DNA of 64,000 bases, taken from positions 868,001 through 932,000 of the forward strand of contig NZ_CP067225.1 of NCBI RefSeq assembly GCF_016617715.1, read 5' to 3'. Below, in pieces: positions 56,480 to 64,000 of this stretch; positions within the stretch are counted from its first letter, which is position 1; the number at the start of each line of letters is the position of its first letter. This stretch comes from Paracoccus sp. MC1862 (GTDB taxonomy: Bacteria; Pseudomonadota; Alphaproteobacteria; Rhodobacterales; Rhodobacteraceae). The position numbers and the translations under genes were made by a program. The notes beneath the pieces were generated by a model. That model was not told where the DNA came from, did not search any database, and saw nothing but the letters and a program-made list of their open reading frames with translations.

Positions 56480-56509
56480 GGATGCGCGGGAATCAGGTCC
56501 CGCGCATCC
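56480..56509. promoter_or_regulatory. Intercistronic hairpin between dppA and dppB
   Basis: GGATGCGCGGG (56480-56490) pairs perfectly over 11 bases with CCCGCGCATCC (56499-56509) around an 8-base loop. It lies between the dppA stop (56533) and the dppB start (56463) on the minus strand, without a T tract. Such hairpins often protect the upstream message or act as a partial terminator. Confidence 0.7.
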
Positions 56510-56532
56510 GGTTGGCATCCGGGAAGCCCGGA

Positions 56533-58140
56533 TTATTCCGTGATGTCCACGGTCTCGAAGGTGAAGTCGCCCAGCGGGCTCATGACGAAGCCGGTCACGT
56601 TCTGGCGCATCGGCACATATTGCGTCGAATGGGCGATGGTGAACCAGGGCGCCTGATCCTTGAAGATCACCTGCGCCTCTTCGTAAAGCCGCGTGCGCTC
56701 CGCCTGATCCGAGGTGACTTTCGCCTGCTGCAGCAGGTTCGAGAATTCCTCGTTGCACCAGAAGGCGCGGTTCGCCCCGCCTTCGCTGGCCGACGAGCAG
56801 CCGAGCAGGACCGACAGGAAGTTGTCCGGGTCGCCGTTGTCGCCGGTCCAGCCGAGGATGACCGCGCCCGAGCGGCCGGGGTCCATCGACTTGGACAGGT
56901 ATTCGCCCCATTCATAGGACACGATGCTGGCCTGCACGCCCGCTTTCGACAGGTCTTCCTGCATCAGTTCGGCGGTGCGGCGCGCGTTCGGCATGTAGGG
57001 CCGCTGCACGGGCATCGCCCAGATTTCCATCTGCAGGTTGCTGACGCCTTCCTCGGCCAGCATGGCCTTGGCAGCTTCCGGGTCGTAGGGGTCGTCCTGG
57101 ATCGCATCGTTATAGGACCACATGGTCGGCGGAATCGGGTTCTTCGCCGGCTCGGCCGCGCCCTGGAACACCGCGTCCACGATGGCCTGCTTGTTGATCG
57201 ACATGTTCAGCGCCTTGCGGACCTTCGGATTGTCGAAGGGCGCAACAGTCGTGTTATAGGCGAGATAGCCCACGTTCAGGCCGGCCTGCTCGTCCAGCTT
57301 GAGGTTCGAATCGGCCCGGATCTGCTCGATGTCGGCGGGGGCGGGGAAGGGCATCAGGTGGCATTCGCCGGCCTTCAGCTTCTGCAGGCGCACGGCGGCG
57401 TCCGGGGTGATAGCAAAGACGAGATCGTCGATCAGCGGTGCCGCGCCCCAGTAGTCGGCGTTCTTCTGGAAGCGGATCACAGCGTCCTTCTGGTAGGCCA
57501 CGAAGCGGAACGGCCCGGTGCCGATGGGCGCGTTGTTCATGTCCTCCTTGGTGCCCGCGGCTTCCAGCGCGTCGGCGTATTCCTTGGACAGAATCGACAT
57601 GAAGGGCATGGCGAGGTTCGCGAGGAACGGCGCCTCGGGCTGGGAGAGCGTGACCTTGACGGTGTGGTCGTCCACCTTCTCGACAGACTGCACCAGATTC
57701 GGCATGTCCATCGAGTTGTAATACTCGTAGCTCAGCCCCGGAATATACTGGTTCCACGGGTGGGCGGGGTCGGCCTGACGCTCGAACGAGAAGACCACGT
57801 CATCGGCGTTCATGTCGCGGGTGGGGGTGAAGCGGTCACTGGAATGCCACTTGACGCCTTGGCGCAGCTTGAAGGTGTATTCGGTGCCGTCCTCGGACAC
57901 CTCCCAGCTTTCGGCAAGGCCCGGCTCGACCTCGGTGGTGCCCTTCGTGAACTCGGTCAGACGGTTGTAGACCGGGTGGGCCGAGGCGTCGAAGGTGCTG
58001 CCGGCGGTGTAGGGGGCCGGGTCGAACCCCTCGGGCGAGGCTTCCGAGCAGTAGATGAAGGTCTTGGCCATGACCGGGGTCGCGGCGGCCGAAAGGGCCA
58101 GCGCCGACGCGGCGATCAGCCCGCGGGAGAGAAGCTTCAT
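56533..58140 (-). CDS. Dipeptide ABC transporter substrate-binding protein DppA-like
   Basis: Periplasmic family 5 solute-binding protein, 535 residues. It has a signal peptide of about 25 residues (ending AAATPVMA), then TFIYCSEASPEGFDPAPYTAGSTFDASAHPVYN as in DppA. Further family segments are EPGLAESWEVSEDG, VSFSFERQ-like VVFSFERQ, and a C-terminal PWFTIAHSTQYVPMR. The operon order A-B-C-D-F matches dipeptide importers. Exact peptide or haem substrate is unknown. Confidence 0.92.
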   Translation of the reverse strand: MKLLSRGLIAASALALSAAATPVMAKTFIYCSEASPEGFDPAPYTAGSTFDASAHPVYNRLTEFTKGTTEVEPGLAESWEVSEDGTEYTFKLRQGVKWHSSDRFTPTRDMNADDVVFSFERQADPAHPWNQYIPGLSYEYYNSMDMPNLVQSVEKVDDHTVKVTLSQPEAPFLANLAMPFMSILSKEYADALEAAGTKEDMNNAPIGTGPFRFVAYQKDAVIRFQKNADYWGAAPLIDDLVFAITPDAAVRLQKLKAGECHLMPFPAPADIEQIRADSNLKLDEQAGLNVGYLAYNTTVAPFDNPKVRKALNMSINKQAIVDAVFQGAAEPAKNPIPPTMWSYNDAIQDDPYDPEAAKAMLAEEGVSNLQMEIWAMPVQRPYMPNARRTAELMQEDLSKAGVQASIVSYEWGEYLSKSMDPGRSGAVILGWTGDNGDPDNFLSVLLGCSSASEGGANRAFWCNEEFSNLLQQAKVTSDQAERTRLYEEAQVIFKDQAPWFTIAHSTQYVPMRQNVTGFVMSPLGDFTFETVDITE

Positions 58141-58267
58141 TCCAGGGTCCTTTCACTCACTGTTGAGGTCGTTTTTGTCCGTCTGCAAGGCATGTGACGG
58201 ATTCTGTTCCCGTTCTATAGATGAAGGGGCGGCAGATGTTCCACTGCCGTGTTGCAGAACCGTTGCG

Positions 58268-59464
58268 TCAAGCGTCCGGCACCTTGAAGGGCGCGTCGAT
58301 GGCGATAGCAGGCGGGCAGAACCAGCGCGCACCCGAATCAGTCATGTAGACGATGTCCTCAAGCCGGATGCCGCATTCGCCGTAAAGGCAGAGCATCGGC
58401 TCGATGGAAAAGCACATCCCGGCGGCCAGCGGCGTGCGGTTGCCCTTCACGATGAAGGGTTCCTCGTGGATATCCAGCCCCAGACCGTGCCCGGTCCGGT
58501 GCGGCAGGCCGGGCACCGCATAGCCGGGGCCGAAGCCTGCCGCCGTCAGCAGGTCACGGGCTGCATGATCCACCGCCTCGACCGGGGCACCGATCCGTGC
58601 GGCCGCAAAACCCGCCGCATGGGCCGCGCGTTCGTGTTCCCACAGCGCACGCTGCCGGGGCGTGGGCGTGCCGAAGACATAGCTGCGGGTGATGTCGGAA
58701 TGATAGCCGTGCAGGGTCGCGCCCAGATCGACCAGCACCATGTCGCCCCCGGCAAGCTGCTGGGGATAGGGCACGCCATGGGGATAGGCCGTCGCCTCGC
58801 CGAACTGCACGGCCGAGAACAGCGGCGCCATGCCCAGCGCATGATGGGCCGCGTCGATGAAGGCGCAGACCTCGGTGGTGGAAACGCCCGGCCGCAGCCC
58901 CTGCCAGACCGCCCGCTGCACCTGCCAGCTTGCGGTCATGGCCGTCTGGATGATGGCGATTTCCGCCGCCGACTTGATCTGCCGCAGGCCCGAGATCATG
59001 GGCTTTGCCGGCACCGTGCGCCCCTCCATCGCGGCGGTGATGGGGGCGGCGAACAGCCAAGGGGTCGTCTCGTCCAGGGCCAACGTCGCGCCCGGTCCGC
59101 AGCGGCGCGCGACCTCGGCGGCGATCAGGGCATAGGGGTCCTCGTCCTCCTCCCAGGTCGAGATGTCACCGGGCCTGCGCAGGATGCTGCGCAGCTTCGG
59201 CTCCTCGAAGGTGGGGCTGACGTGCAGCGGCTCGCCTTGGGCGAAGATCAGCGCGCCGTGGATGCGCTCGGACCGGCCCAATGCGTGGCCCAGAAAATAG
59301 ACCAGCGAGGTCGAAGCGTCGAGCCAGACCGCCCCGATGCCGTTCCCGCGCATCGCCGCCTGCAGCCCCGCCAGCCGGGCGTCATGTTCCGCGCCGGTGA
59401 TGGCGGGGGCGGCGACAGGCTGAAAGCGCCCGAGCGCCTGGTCGAAGTCGGTAGGGTCGGACAT
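58268..59464 (-). CDS. M24 family metallopeptidase (Xaa-Pro peptidase-like)
   Basis: Cytoplasmic dinuclear-metal peptidase of the pita-bread fold, 398 residues. A creatinase N-terminal domain (about 25-165) is followed by the catalytic domain with metal ligands: two Asp in VDLGATLHGYHSDITRSYVFG, His in GHGLGLDIHEEP, Glu in SIEPMLCL and Glu in GIRLEDIVYMT. It probably removes N-terminal residues next to proline and may act on peptides imported by the Dpp system encoded beside it. ATG at 59464 has AAAGG upstream. Confidence 0.88.
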   Translation of the reverse strand: MSDPTDFDQALGRFQPVAAPAITGAEHDARLAGLQAAMRGNGIGAVWLDASTSLVYFLGHALGRSERIHGALIFAQGEPLHVSPTFEEPKLRSILRRPGDISTWEEDEDPYALIAAEVARRCGPGATLALDETTPWLFAAPITAAMEGRTVPAKPMISGLRQIKSAAEIAIIQTAMTASWQVQRAVWQGLRPGVSTTEVCAFIDAAHHALGMAPLFSAVQFGEATAYPHGVPYPQQLAGGDMVLVDLGATLHGYHSDITRSYVFGTPTPRQRALWEHERAAHAAGFAAARIGAPVEAVDHAARDLLTAAGFGPGYAVPGLPHRTGHGLGLDIHEEPFIVKGNRTPLAAGMCFSIEPMLCLYGECGIRLEDIVYMTDSGARWFCPPAIAIDAPFKVPDA

Positions 59465-59586
59465 GTCGCACCTTTCAGCATGGGAACGGCCCCAATGCCC
59501 GCGACCTGCATCGAGTCGCAAGGCTACCGCCCCGGAATCCGCCGGAACAGCCTGTTTTCGGGTTCACGATGAGGTCCACCTGCCGG

Positions 59587-60906
59587 CTATCCCGGCAGGA
59601 CCAGCCCGGCCCTCAGCCCCCCATGCATCCCCTGTCCCAGCGTCAGCCGTCCCCCGTAAAGGGCGGCGAGATCGGCGACGATGGCAAGCCCCAGGCCAGC
59701 GCCGGGCGGCCCCATTTCGTCCAGCCGGCCCCCGCGGCTGAGCGCAATCGCATGGTCGACGTCCCTTATGCCGGGACCATCGTCCTCGATCCCGATCTTC
59801 AGCATCCCTTCGATCCGGTCAACCGAGACGGTGACGCGGGTGGCGGCGTATTTGACCGCATTCTCAAGAAGGTTGCCCAGCATTTCCTCGAGGTCATGCC
59901 GCTCGCCCGCGAAATGCGCCGAAGGTTCGCCCGTCACCTCGATCGACAGCCCGCCTGTCGCCGCCGTCCGGCGCAGGACCAGCAGCAGGTCGTCCATGAC
60001 CGGCGCGACGGGCGTGCGGTGCCCCAGCAGGCGGGGGGTGCCGGCAGTGCGGGCGCGGCGCAACTGCCAGGTGATCTGGCGATCCATGCGGTCCACCAGC
60101 GCCCGCCCCGGATGATCGTCCGGCAGGATGTTGGCCAGCGCGGATAGGGGGGTCCGCAGCGAATGGGCAAGGTTTCCCAGATGCTCGCGCGCCCGCCCGA
60201 TCACCGAGCGGTTGGCGTCCAGAAGCGCATTGATCTCGACCGCGACGGGCCGCAGTTCGGCGACCGGGGGCAGGGGGACCCTTTCGGCGCGGCCGGCCCG
60301 GATGGCGCGGATGTCGCGGCCAAGCGCGTCGAGCGTGCGAAGCCCCCAGCCGACCTGCAGGACGCTGGCCATCGCCAGCCCGGCGCCCAGCACGATCAGC
60401 GACAGGGCAAGCGGCTGGCGGACGCGCGAAAGCGCGGCATCGATTTCGGCCTGCGGCACGGTCACGACCACGGCAAGCGGCTGGTCGCCGCCGGGCAGGG
60501 TGAAGGGGCGCCGCATCACCCGCAGCGCTTCGCCGTCCGGACCGACGCCGGGGGAACCGGCGTAGCTGCCCGCCGGCGCCGCAAGCCGCAGGTCCAGCAA
60601 TGACGGTGAGCGCGCGATGCCGGCGCCGTCATCGGCTTCAAGCTGCCAGGCATGGCCGGACAGCGGCATGGACAGGCGCGGGTCGGTGGGCGGGCGCGCA
60701 AGGGCAGGGGTGCCGTCCGCGGCGATCTCGACCCCGGCGATGACGGTCTCGACGATGGCGGCGGCCTCGGCATCGAAGCGTTCGGTCACGAAGCGGTCGA
60801 GCACTCCGCCGATGACCCACCAGGCCGCCAGCAATGTCAGGGTCAGCCACAAGGCCGCCGCCGCAAGCAGCCTCGCGCGGATCGAATCGAGCCGCGAGCG
60901 GATCAT
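59587..60906 (-). CDS. Sensor histidine kinase (PhoQ-like class)
   Basis: Inner-membrane sensor, 439 residues. It has two membrane helices (about 13-35 and 165-190) flanking a periplasmic sensor domain, then HAMP-like and dimerisation regions. The H-box is NLAHSLRTPLSAL near residue 245, the N-box is NLLENAVKYAATR, and the G boxes are IGIEDDGPGI and PGAGLGLAIVADLA. Ser in place of Glu after the phosphoryl His (HSLRTP) is typical of the PhoQ-like group. Overlaps the response regulator stop by four bases. Confidence 0.92.
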   Translation of the reverse strand: MIRSRLDSIRARLLAAAALWLTLTLLAAWWVIGGVLDRFVTERFDAEAAAIVETVIAGVEIAADGTPALARPPTDPRLSMPLSGHAWQLEADDGAGIARSPSLLDLRLAAPAGSYAGSPGVGPDGEALRVMRRPFTLPGGDQPLAVVVTVPQAEIDAALSRVRQPLALSLIVLGAGLAMASVLQVGWGLRTLDALGRDIRAIRAGRAERVPLPPVAELRPVAVEINALLDANRSVIGRAREHLGNLAHSLRTPLSALANILPDDHPGRALVDRMDRQITWQLRRARTAGTPRLLGHRTPVAPVMDDLLLVLRRTAATGGLSIEVTGEPSAHFAGERHDLEEMLGNLLENAVKYAATRVTVSVDRIEGMLKIGIEDDGPGIRDVDHAIALSRGGRLDEMGPPGAGLGLAIVADLAALYGGRLTLGQGMHGGLRAGLVLPG

Positions 60907-61565
60907 GGCCTTCGCCGCAGGACATAGCCTTCGCCGCGCCGCGTCTCGATCAGCCCGTCGCCGATCTTGCGGCGCAGACGGCCGATCACCACCTCGATCG
61001 ACTTGAAGTCGCGGTCGCTGTCCGCGTCGTAAAGATGCTCGCTCAGTTCAGTGCGGCTGATCACCCGGTCGGGATGGTGCATGAGATAGCCGAGGATGCG
61101 CGTCTCGAAGGGGGTCAGCCTCAGAGTCACGCCCTCGCGGGTGATGAGGCCAAGCTGGGTGTCATAGGCGAGGGGACCGGCCTGCAGGACCACCTGCGCG
61201 TGACCGGCGGCGCGGCGCACCAGCGTCTGCGCACGCAGCACGACCTCGTCCAGGCGGAAGGGCTTGACGGCGTAATCGTCGGCGCCGGCGCGAAAGCCCG
61301 CCACCTTGTCGGACCAGTCGCCGCGTGCGGTCAGGATCAGCACCGGCATGGTCACGCCCTGTGCGCGCCAGCGGGTCAGCACCTCGATCCCCGACATGCC
61401 CGGCAGGCCGAGATCCAGCACGGCCACGTCATAGGCATCGGTCGCGCCCGCTAACTCGGCCTTTCCGCCGTCGTGGAAAACCTCGGCGACAAAGCCGCCG
61501 TCGCTCATGGCGGCCGCGAGCTGGGCGGCAAGCGTGGGGTCGTCTTCGGCAATCAGGCAGCGCAT
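60903..61565 (-). CDS. OmpR/PhoP family response regulator
   Basis: A 220-residue two-domain regulator. The receiver domain has the acidic pocket IAEDDPTLA, phosphorylated Asp in VAVLDLGLPGMSGIEVL (about 51), LILTARGD and DDYAVKPF. The winged-helix DNA-binding domain has LTPFETRILGYLMHHPDRVISRTELSEHLYD and IEVVIGRLRRKIG. It forms a pair with the adjoining kinase and follows the PepSY-like gene by two bases, so all three are in one operon. Confidence 0.94.
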   Translation of the reverse strand: MRCLIAEDDPTLAAQLAAAMSDGGFVAEVFHDGGKAELAGATDAYDVAVLDLGLPGMSGIEVLTRWRAQGVTMPVLILTARGDWSDKVAGFRAGADDYAVKPFRLDEVVLRAQTLVRRAAGHAQVVLQAGPLAYDTQLGLITREGVTLRLTPFETRILGYLMHHPDRVISRTELSEHLYDADSDRDFKSIEVVIGRLRRKIGDGLIETRRGEGYVLRRRP

Positions 61566-61567
61566 GG

Positions 61568-61987
61568 TCAGTCGTTCCTCGGGGTTCGCCGCGCATCGGT
61601 GATGCCTTCGCCGCGCAGTTCCAGAAACTGCCCGGTCAGGGCGTCCATGCGAATGTCCAGCACGTCGCGGTCATCGGTCAGGATGCGGATGTGGTAAATC
61701 AGCGGGTGCCTGCCCACATCGGCGCGCGGGGCGGGCATCAGGGCGATGTCCAGCACCTTGCCGTCAAAGCGGCGCATGACAAGTCGGACGGCCTTGTGCA
61801 TGGGCATGACCTCATCGACCCGGCCGCGGAAAAGCTGGTCGTCCCACGGACCGGGTTCCTGCGGCCGGGGAATCGCCACCATGCCGGCCGGTGGCCGGGG
61901 CAGGTCGTGGCGGTCCTGCCGGTCGCGGGTGACAACCAGCAGGGCCAGCCCGACCAGAACAGCGGCGATGAGCAAGCTGAGGCGCAT
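61568..61987 (-). CDS. PepSY-like membrane-anchored protein
   Basis: A 139-residue protein with an N-terminal signal anchor (RLSLLIAAVLVGLALLVV). A periplasmic part contains VDEVMPMHKAVRLVMRRFDGKVLDIAL and YHIRILTDDRDVLDIRMDALTGQFLELRG, which resembles a PepSY domain (beta-sheet with a helix). PepSY proteins often accompany PhoPQ-type systems, and a sensor or inhibitor role is likely. I start at the ATG at 61987; the frame extends to 62110 without a better site. Confidence 0.75.
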   Translation of the reverse strand: MRLSLLIAAVLVGLALLVVTRDRQDRHDLPRPPAGMVAIPRPQEPGPWDDQLFRGRVDEVMPMHKAVRLVMRRFDGKVLDIALMPAPRADVGRHPLIYHIRILTDDRDVLDIRMDALTGQFLELRGEGITDARRTPRND

Positions 61988-62005
61988 TCCCCGGCCTACA
62001 GGAAG

Positions 62006-62026
62006 AAAGTCAAACAAAGTCCAAAC
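62006..62026. promoter_or_regulatory. Direct repeat in the divergent promoter region
   Basis: AAAGTCAAAC (62006-62015) is followed directly by AAAGTCCAAAC (62016-62026), a tandem half-site spaced 10 bases apart, as for OmpR/PhoP-class regulators. It lies 19 bases upstream of the PepSY-like start and about 97 upstream of the divergent secreted protein, so autoregulation by the neighbouring response regulator is plausible. Confidence 0.5.
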
Positions 62027-62122
62027 GGGCCATTGGCCTTCGGTTCGGGTGGTGCCGACTAGAGATGATTCGGTCGCCGGCGATTTGAGCCCGTCGATGA
62101 ACACGAACAAAAGGATTTTCTC

Positions 62123-62905
62123 ATGCTTCGCATCCTTCGCAACTCTGCGGCCGCACTAGCAGCCGTCTCGGCCCTTGCCGCGCCTCTGGCGGCGCAGACA
62201 ACTGCCACGCCGCCTGCAGCACCGGCAGAAACTGCGCCCGCGACAACGCTGCCGCCATCCCTGACCGAGTTGGGCATCACCGATGCCCGCATCATCGAAG
62301 GCCGCCGCGGGGGGCAGCGTGTCGAAGGGACACTGCCGGGGGGCGCTGCGTTCCGGGCCATGCTGGACGACCAGGGCCAGCTTCGTATGATGGGGACCCA
62401 AGACGACGCGGCGCTGCCCACCGACATCGTTTCCCGGCTTGTGCCCGAAGCCGTGCGGTCGAATGCCGTTTTCTCGGAATTCGCGCGGGTCGAAGGCATT
62501 GGACGGGGCGATGACGCCGTGATGGTTTCCGGCGCCGACGCGCAGGGAGAGAGCATCCGCGCAGGCTTCTCGACCGACGGCACGCTGCAGCGTTTCGGCC
62601 GCGGCGACATGGACCGGCCGCGGATGGATCGCGGCAGTGACCGGGACAAGCACCATGGCAAGCGCGAGGGCCGGGGCGAGCGCTCACGGGATGATGACGG
62701 TCGCGACCGCGGTGGCGACAGGGCTGGGCAGCCTCTTGATGACACCGCGGTTCAAGGCGTGCTGCGGGATGGCGGCTACACCCAGCCGGGGGCCATCAGC
62801 CGCGACGATGGCCGTGTCGAGGTCGAGGCCGTCAACCCTGAGGGAGAGCCGGTCACTGTCACGATCAATTCCCGGGGCGTGGTCGTGCGCGAGCTTGCGC
62901 GCTGA
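62123..62905 (+). CDS. Secreted protein with PepSY-like flanks and a charged linker
   Basis: A 260-residue exported protein of unknown function. It has a signal peptide (ending LAAPLAAQ near residue 25), then a Pro/Ala/Thr-rich stretch and a beta-rich domain (TELGITDARIIEGRRGGQRVEGTLPGG). A strongly charged middle (MDRGSDRDKHHGKREG and following, about 170-205) may be flexible or bind metal. A C-terminal repeat of the domain follows (YTQPGAISRDDGRVEVEAVNPEGEPV), with two PepSY-like units. It is divergent from the two-component operon and probably controlled by it. Confidence 0.75.
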   Translation: MLRILRNSAAALAAVSALAAPLAAQTTATPPAAPAETAPATTLPPSLTELGITDARIIEGRRGGQRVEGTLPGGAAFRAMLDDQGQLRMMGTQDDAALPTDIVSRLVPEAVRSNAVFSEFARVEGIGRGDDAVMVSGADAQGESIRAGFSTDGTLQRFGRGDMDRPRMDRGSDRDKHHGKREGRGERSRDDDGRDRGGDRAGQPLDDTAVQGVLRDGGYTQPGAISRDDGRVEVEAVNPEGEPVTVTINSRGVVVRELAR

Positions 62906-62943
62906 TCCTGTGGAACCGAGCGGCCGCGCGACAAGCGCGGCCC

Positions 62944-63357
62944 TCAGCCGCGCAGCAGAGGCGCCAGATGGGAAAGATCATAGCCCGCCTGCTGTGCGGC
63001 CTCGATGATCTCGCCGACCGGCTTCTTTCCCGCTTGCCCCAGCGCCCAAGCCGTGATCGAGCGTGTCCCCGAACGACAATAGGCCAGCACCGGCCCCGGC
63101 GCATTGTCGAGGATCTCGCTGAACTTCTCGATCTGCTCGGGACCAAGCTGGCCCGGCACGATTGGCAGGTAGTGATAATCGAGACCTGCTTGCGCTGCAT
63201 GGCCGGCCATGGCGGCACTGCGATGAGGGGGATCGACCTCTGCATCGGGGCGGTTGGCAATCACTGTCGTGAATCCAGCCTGTGCAAGCGCCGAAAGATC
63301 CTCGGGGTCGATCTGCGGAGTGACCGCAAAGCATTCATTGATTTGGCGGGGAGGCAT
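62944..63357 (-). CDS. TIGR01244-type (Blh) phosphatase/sulfur transferase
   Basis: A 137-residue cytoplasmic protein of the TIGR01244 group, related to cysteine phosphatases and rhodaneses. The CX5R active loop is LAYCRSGTRSITAWAL, preceded by HYLPIVPGQLGPEQIEKF. The N-terminal part carries INECFAVTPQIDPEDL, typical of the beta-lactamase-hydrolase-associated (Blh) domain. It may act on persulfide or a phosphate. The start is the ATG at 63357 with AAGGA upstream; the frame to 63414 lacks one. An insertion sequence begins about 110 bases upstream. Confidence 0.85.
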   Translation of the reverse strand: MPPRQINECFAVTPQIDPEDLSALAQAGFTTVIANRPDAEVDPPHRSAAMAGHAAQAGLDYHYLPIVPGQLGPEQIEKFSEILDNAPGPVLAYCRSGTRSITAWALGQAGKKPVGEIIEAAQQAGYDLSHLAPLLRG

Positions 63358-63454
63358 GAGGATTCCTTGCGTGACAGCAGGCTGGCATGGTGTCGCGGTG
63401 CGCGAAAGTGTCAAGGGAAGGTGTCGACACAGAGAAATATTTTACATAATACAG

Positions 63455-63482
63455 ATTATAAAACTTGACTGTATACGCGCAA
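63455..63482 (-). promoter_or_regulatory. Possible hybrid promoter at the IS left end
   Basis: On the minus strand, TTGCGC (63482-63477, inside the IS end) and a perfect TATAAT (63460-63455, in host DNA) are separated by 16 bases, about 100 bases upstream of the CX5R phosphatase gene. It would drive that gene. Confidence 0.45.
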
Positions 63483-64000
63483 AGCTAAAATGTCACCGCT
63501 GAGCAAAGCAGGAATGTCACTCTCCCCCGGTTGAAGCATGATCCTCGGGGGACGAACATGGGATGGCTGGTGATGAGCGAACGCGAGCTGAACCGGATCG
63601 AGGTGCTGTCGGAGGTTGGGACTGGCCGGTTGCGGGTTGAAGACGCCGCCGGCCTGCTCGGCCTGACCCGGCGGCAGGTATTTCGGCTGCTGGCGCGGTT
63701 TCGGGCGGATGGCCCGGCCGGGCTGGCCCACCGTGCGCGCGGACGTGCGCCGAACAACGCCCTGTCTGCCCTTCATCGGGAGCAGGTGCTGGCACTCGTT
63801 CGGACGCAGTATGCCGATTTCGGTCCGACGCTTGCGGCCGAGAAGCTGGCCGAGCTGCATGACATCCATATCTCGCACGAGACCTTGCGCAAATGGATGA
63901 TCGAAGACGGTTTATGGGTCTCGCGCAAGCAGCAGCGGGTGCTGCACCAGCCGCGGCTGCGGCGCGAGGCCCTGGGTGAGCTGGTCCAGATCGACGGCTC
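63470..64000 (+). mobile_element. ISNCY-type insertion sequence, left end (runs off the window)
   Basis: The element begins at about 63470 with TGTATACGCGC and two 24-base-spaced direct motifs (GCAAAGC...AATGTCAC at 63479 and 63503), followed by its transposase gene. The right end and target duplication lie beyond the window, so the boundary at 63470 is inferred from composition change and the position of the repeats. Confidence 0.7.
63558..64000 (+). CDS. ISNCY-type DDE transposase, N-terminal part
   Basis: Transposase of the ISNCY (IS1202-like) group. The visible 147 residues start MGWLVMSERELNRIEVLSEV and include a helix-turn-helix (LLGLTRRQVFRLLARFR), then RARGRAPNNALSALHREQVLALVR, YADFGPTLAAEKLAE and ETLRKWMIEDGLWVSRK. 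The catalytic core begins at QIDGS, where the first Asp of DDE lies. The frame is open to the window edge; ATG at 63558 lies after GGGGGACGA. An intact copy is possible but not shown. Confidence 0.88.
   Translation, partial: MGWLVMSERELNRIEVLSEVGTGRLRVEDAAGLLGLTRRQVFRLLARFRADGPAGLAHRARGRAPNNALSALHREQVLALVRTQYADFGPTLAAEKLAELHDIHISHETLRKWMIEDGLWVSRKQQRVLHQPRLRREALGELVQIDG

Overview
The window is high-GC, tightly packed alphaproteobacterial chromosome. Gene content and order (zapA followed by a 6S-like RNA, gltA-gltX-comEC, hdaA-ppk-ppx, ispDF-pgpA-cinA, hflK-hflC-degP, lipA next to a tRNA-Leu) point to Rhodobacteraceae, and Paracoccus or a close relative is my best guess. This rests on pattern recognition of protein families and synteny. 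No database search was possible.

Layout. 1-5 kb: the 5' part of ileS (leaving the window), a coiled-coil protein with zapA, a 6S-like RNA, then gltA and gltX on the minus strand. 5-7.3 kb: comEC. 7.3-13.4 kb: an accessory surface-glycan cassette on the minus strand, made of a UDP-GlcNAc 2-epimerase, a small sulfotransferase-like protein, and a 1204-residue protein that joins a sulfotransferase-like domain, a perfect-phase 18-residue coiled-coil repeat and two glycosyltransferase modules. 13.4-16.8 kb: a class III aminotransferase, a small exported protein and an AT-richer membrane acyltransferase. 16.9-19.7 kb: miaB, a broken ccdAB toxin-antitoxin pair, and DUF1643 and DUF2937 genes. 19.7-27.3 kb: proS, an AI-2E/PerM-type permease, hdaA, ppk and ppx. 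27.3-30.6 kb: a lower-GC family 2 glycosyltransferase, then groES-groEL under a CIRCE operator. 30.6-41.6 kb: metabolic and housekeeping genes (TraB/GumN protein, Mn-type pyrophosphatase, HAD hydrolase, MaoC hydratase, ribF, YcgN, threonine aldolase, cinA, pgpA, ispDF, rpiA, gor). 41.7-46.1 kb: hflK-hflC and a DegP-type protease. 46.2-51.7 kb: IalB-like protein, a strongly structured intergenic element, a HerA-like ATPase, a divergent DUF6477/DUF6456 pair, lipA and tRNA-Leu(CAA). 51.9-59.5 kb: manganese catalase, a dipeptide-type ABC transporter (dppABCDF) and an M24 peptidase. 59.6-62.9 kb: an OmpR-type two-component system with a PepSY-like gene, divergent from a secreted protein. The window ends in a CX5R phosphatase gene and the left end of an ISNCY-type insertion sequence.

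Most accessory interest lies in the glycan cassette, the doubly disrupted ccdAB module, the nested hairpin between ialB and the HerA-like gene, the lipA leader hairpin that contains the Shine-Dalgarno sequence, and a possible hybrid promoter at the insertion-sequence end. The rest looks like ordinary core genome, with short intergenic gaps and many 1-4 base start/stop overlaps that indicate translationally coupled operons.
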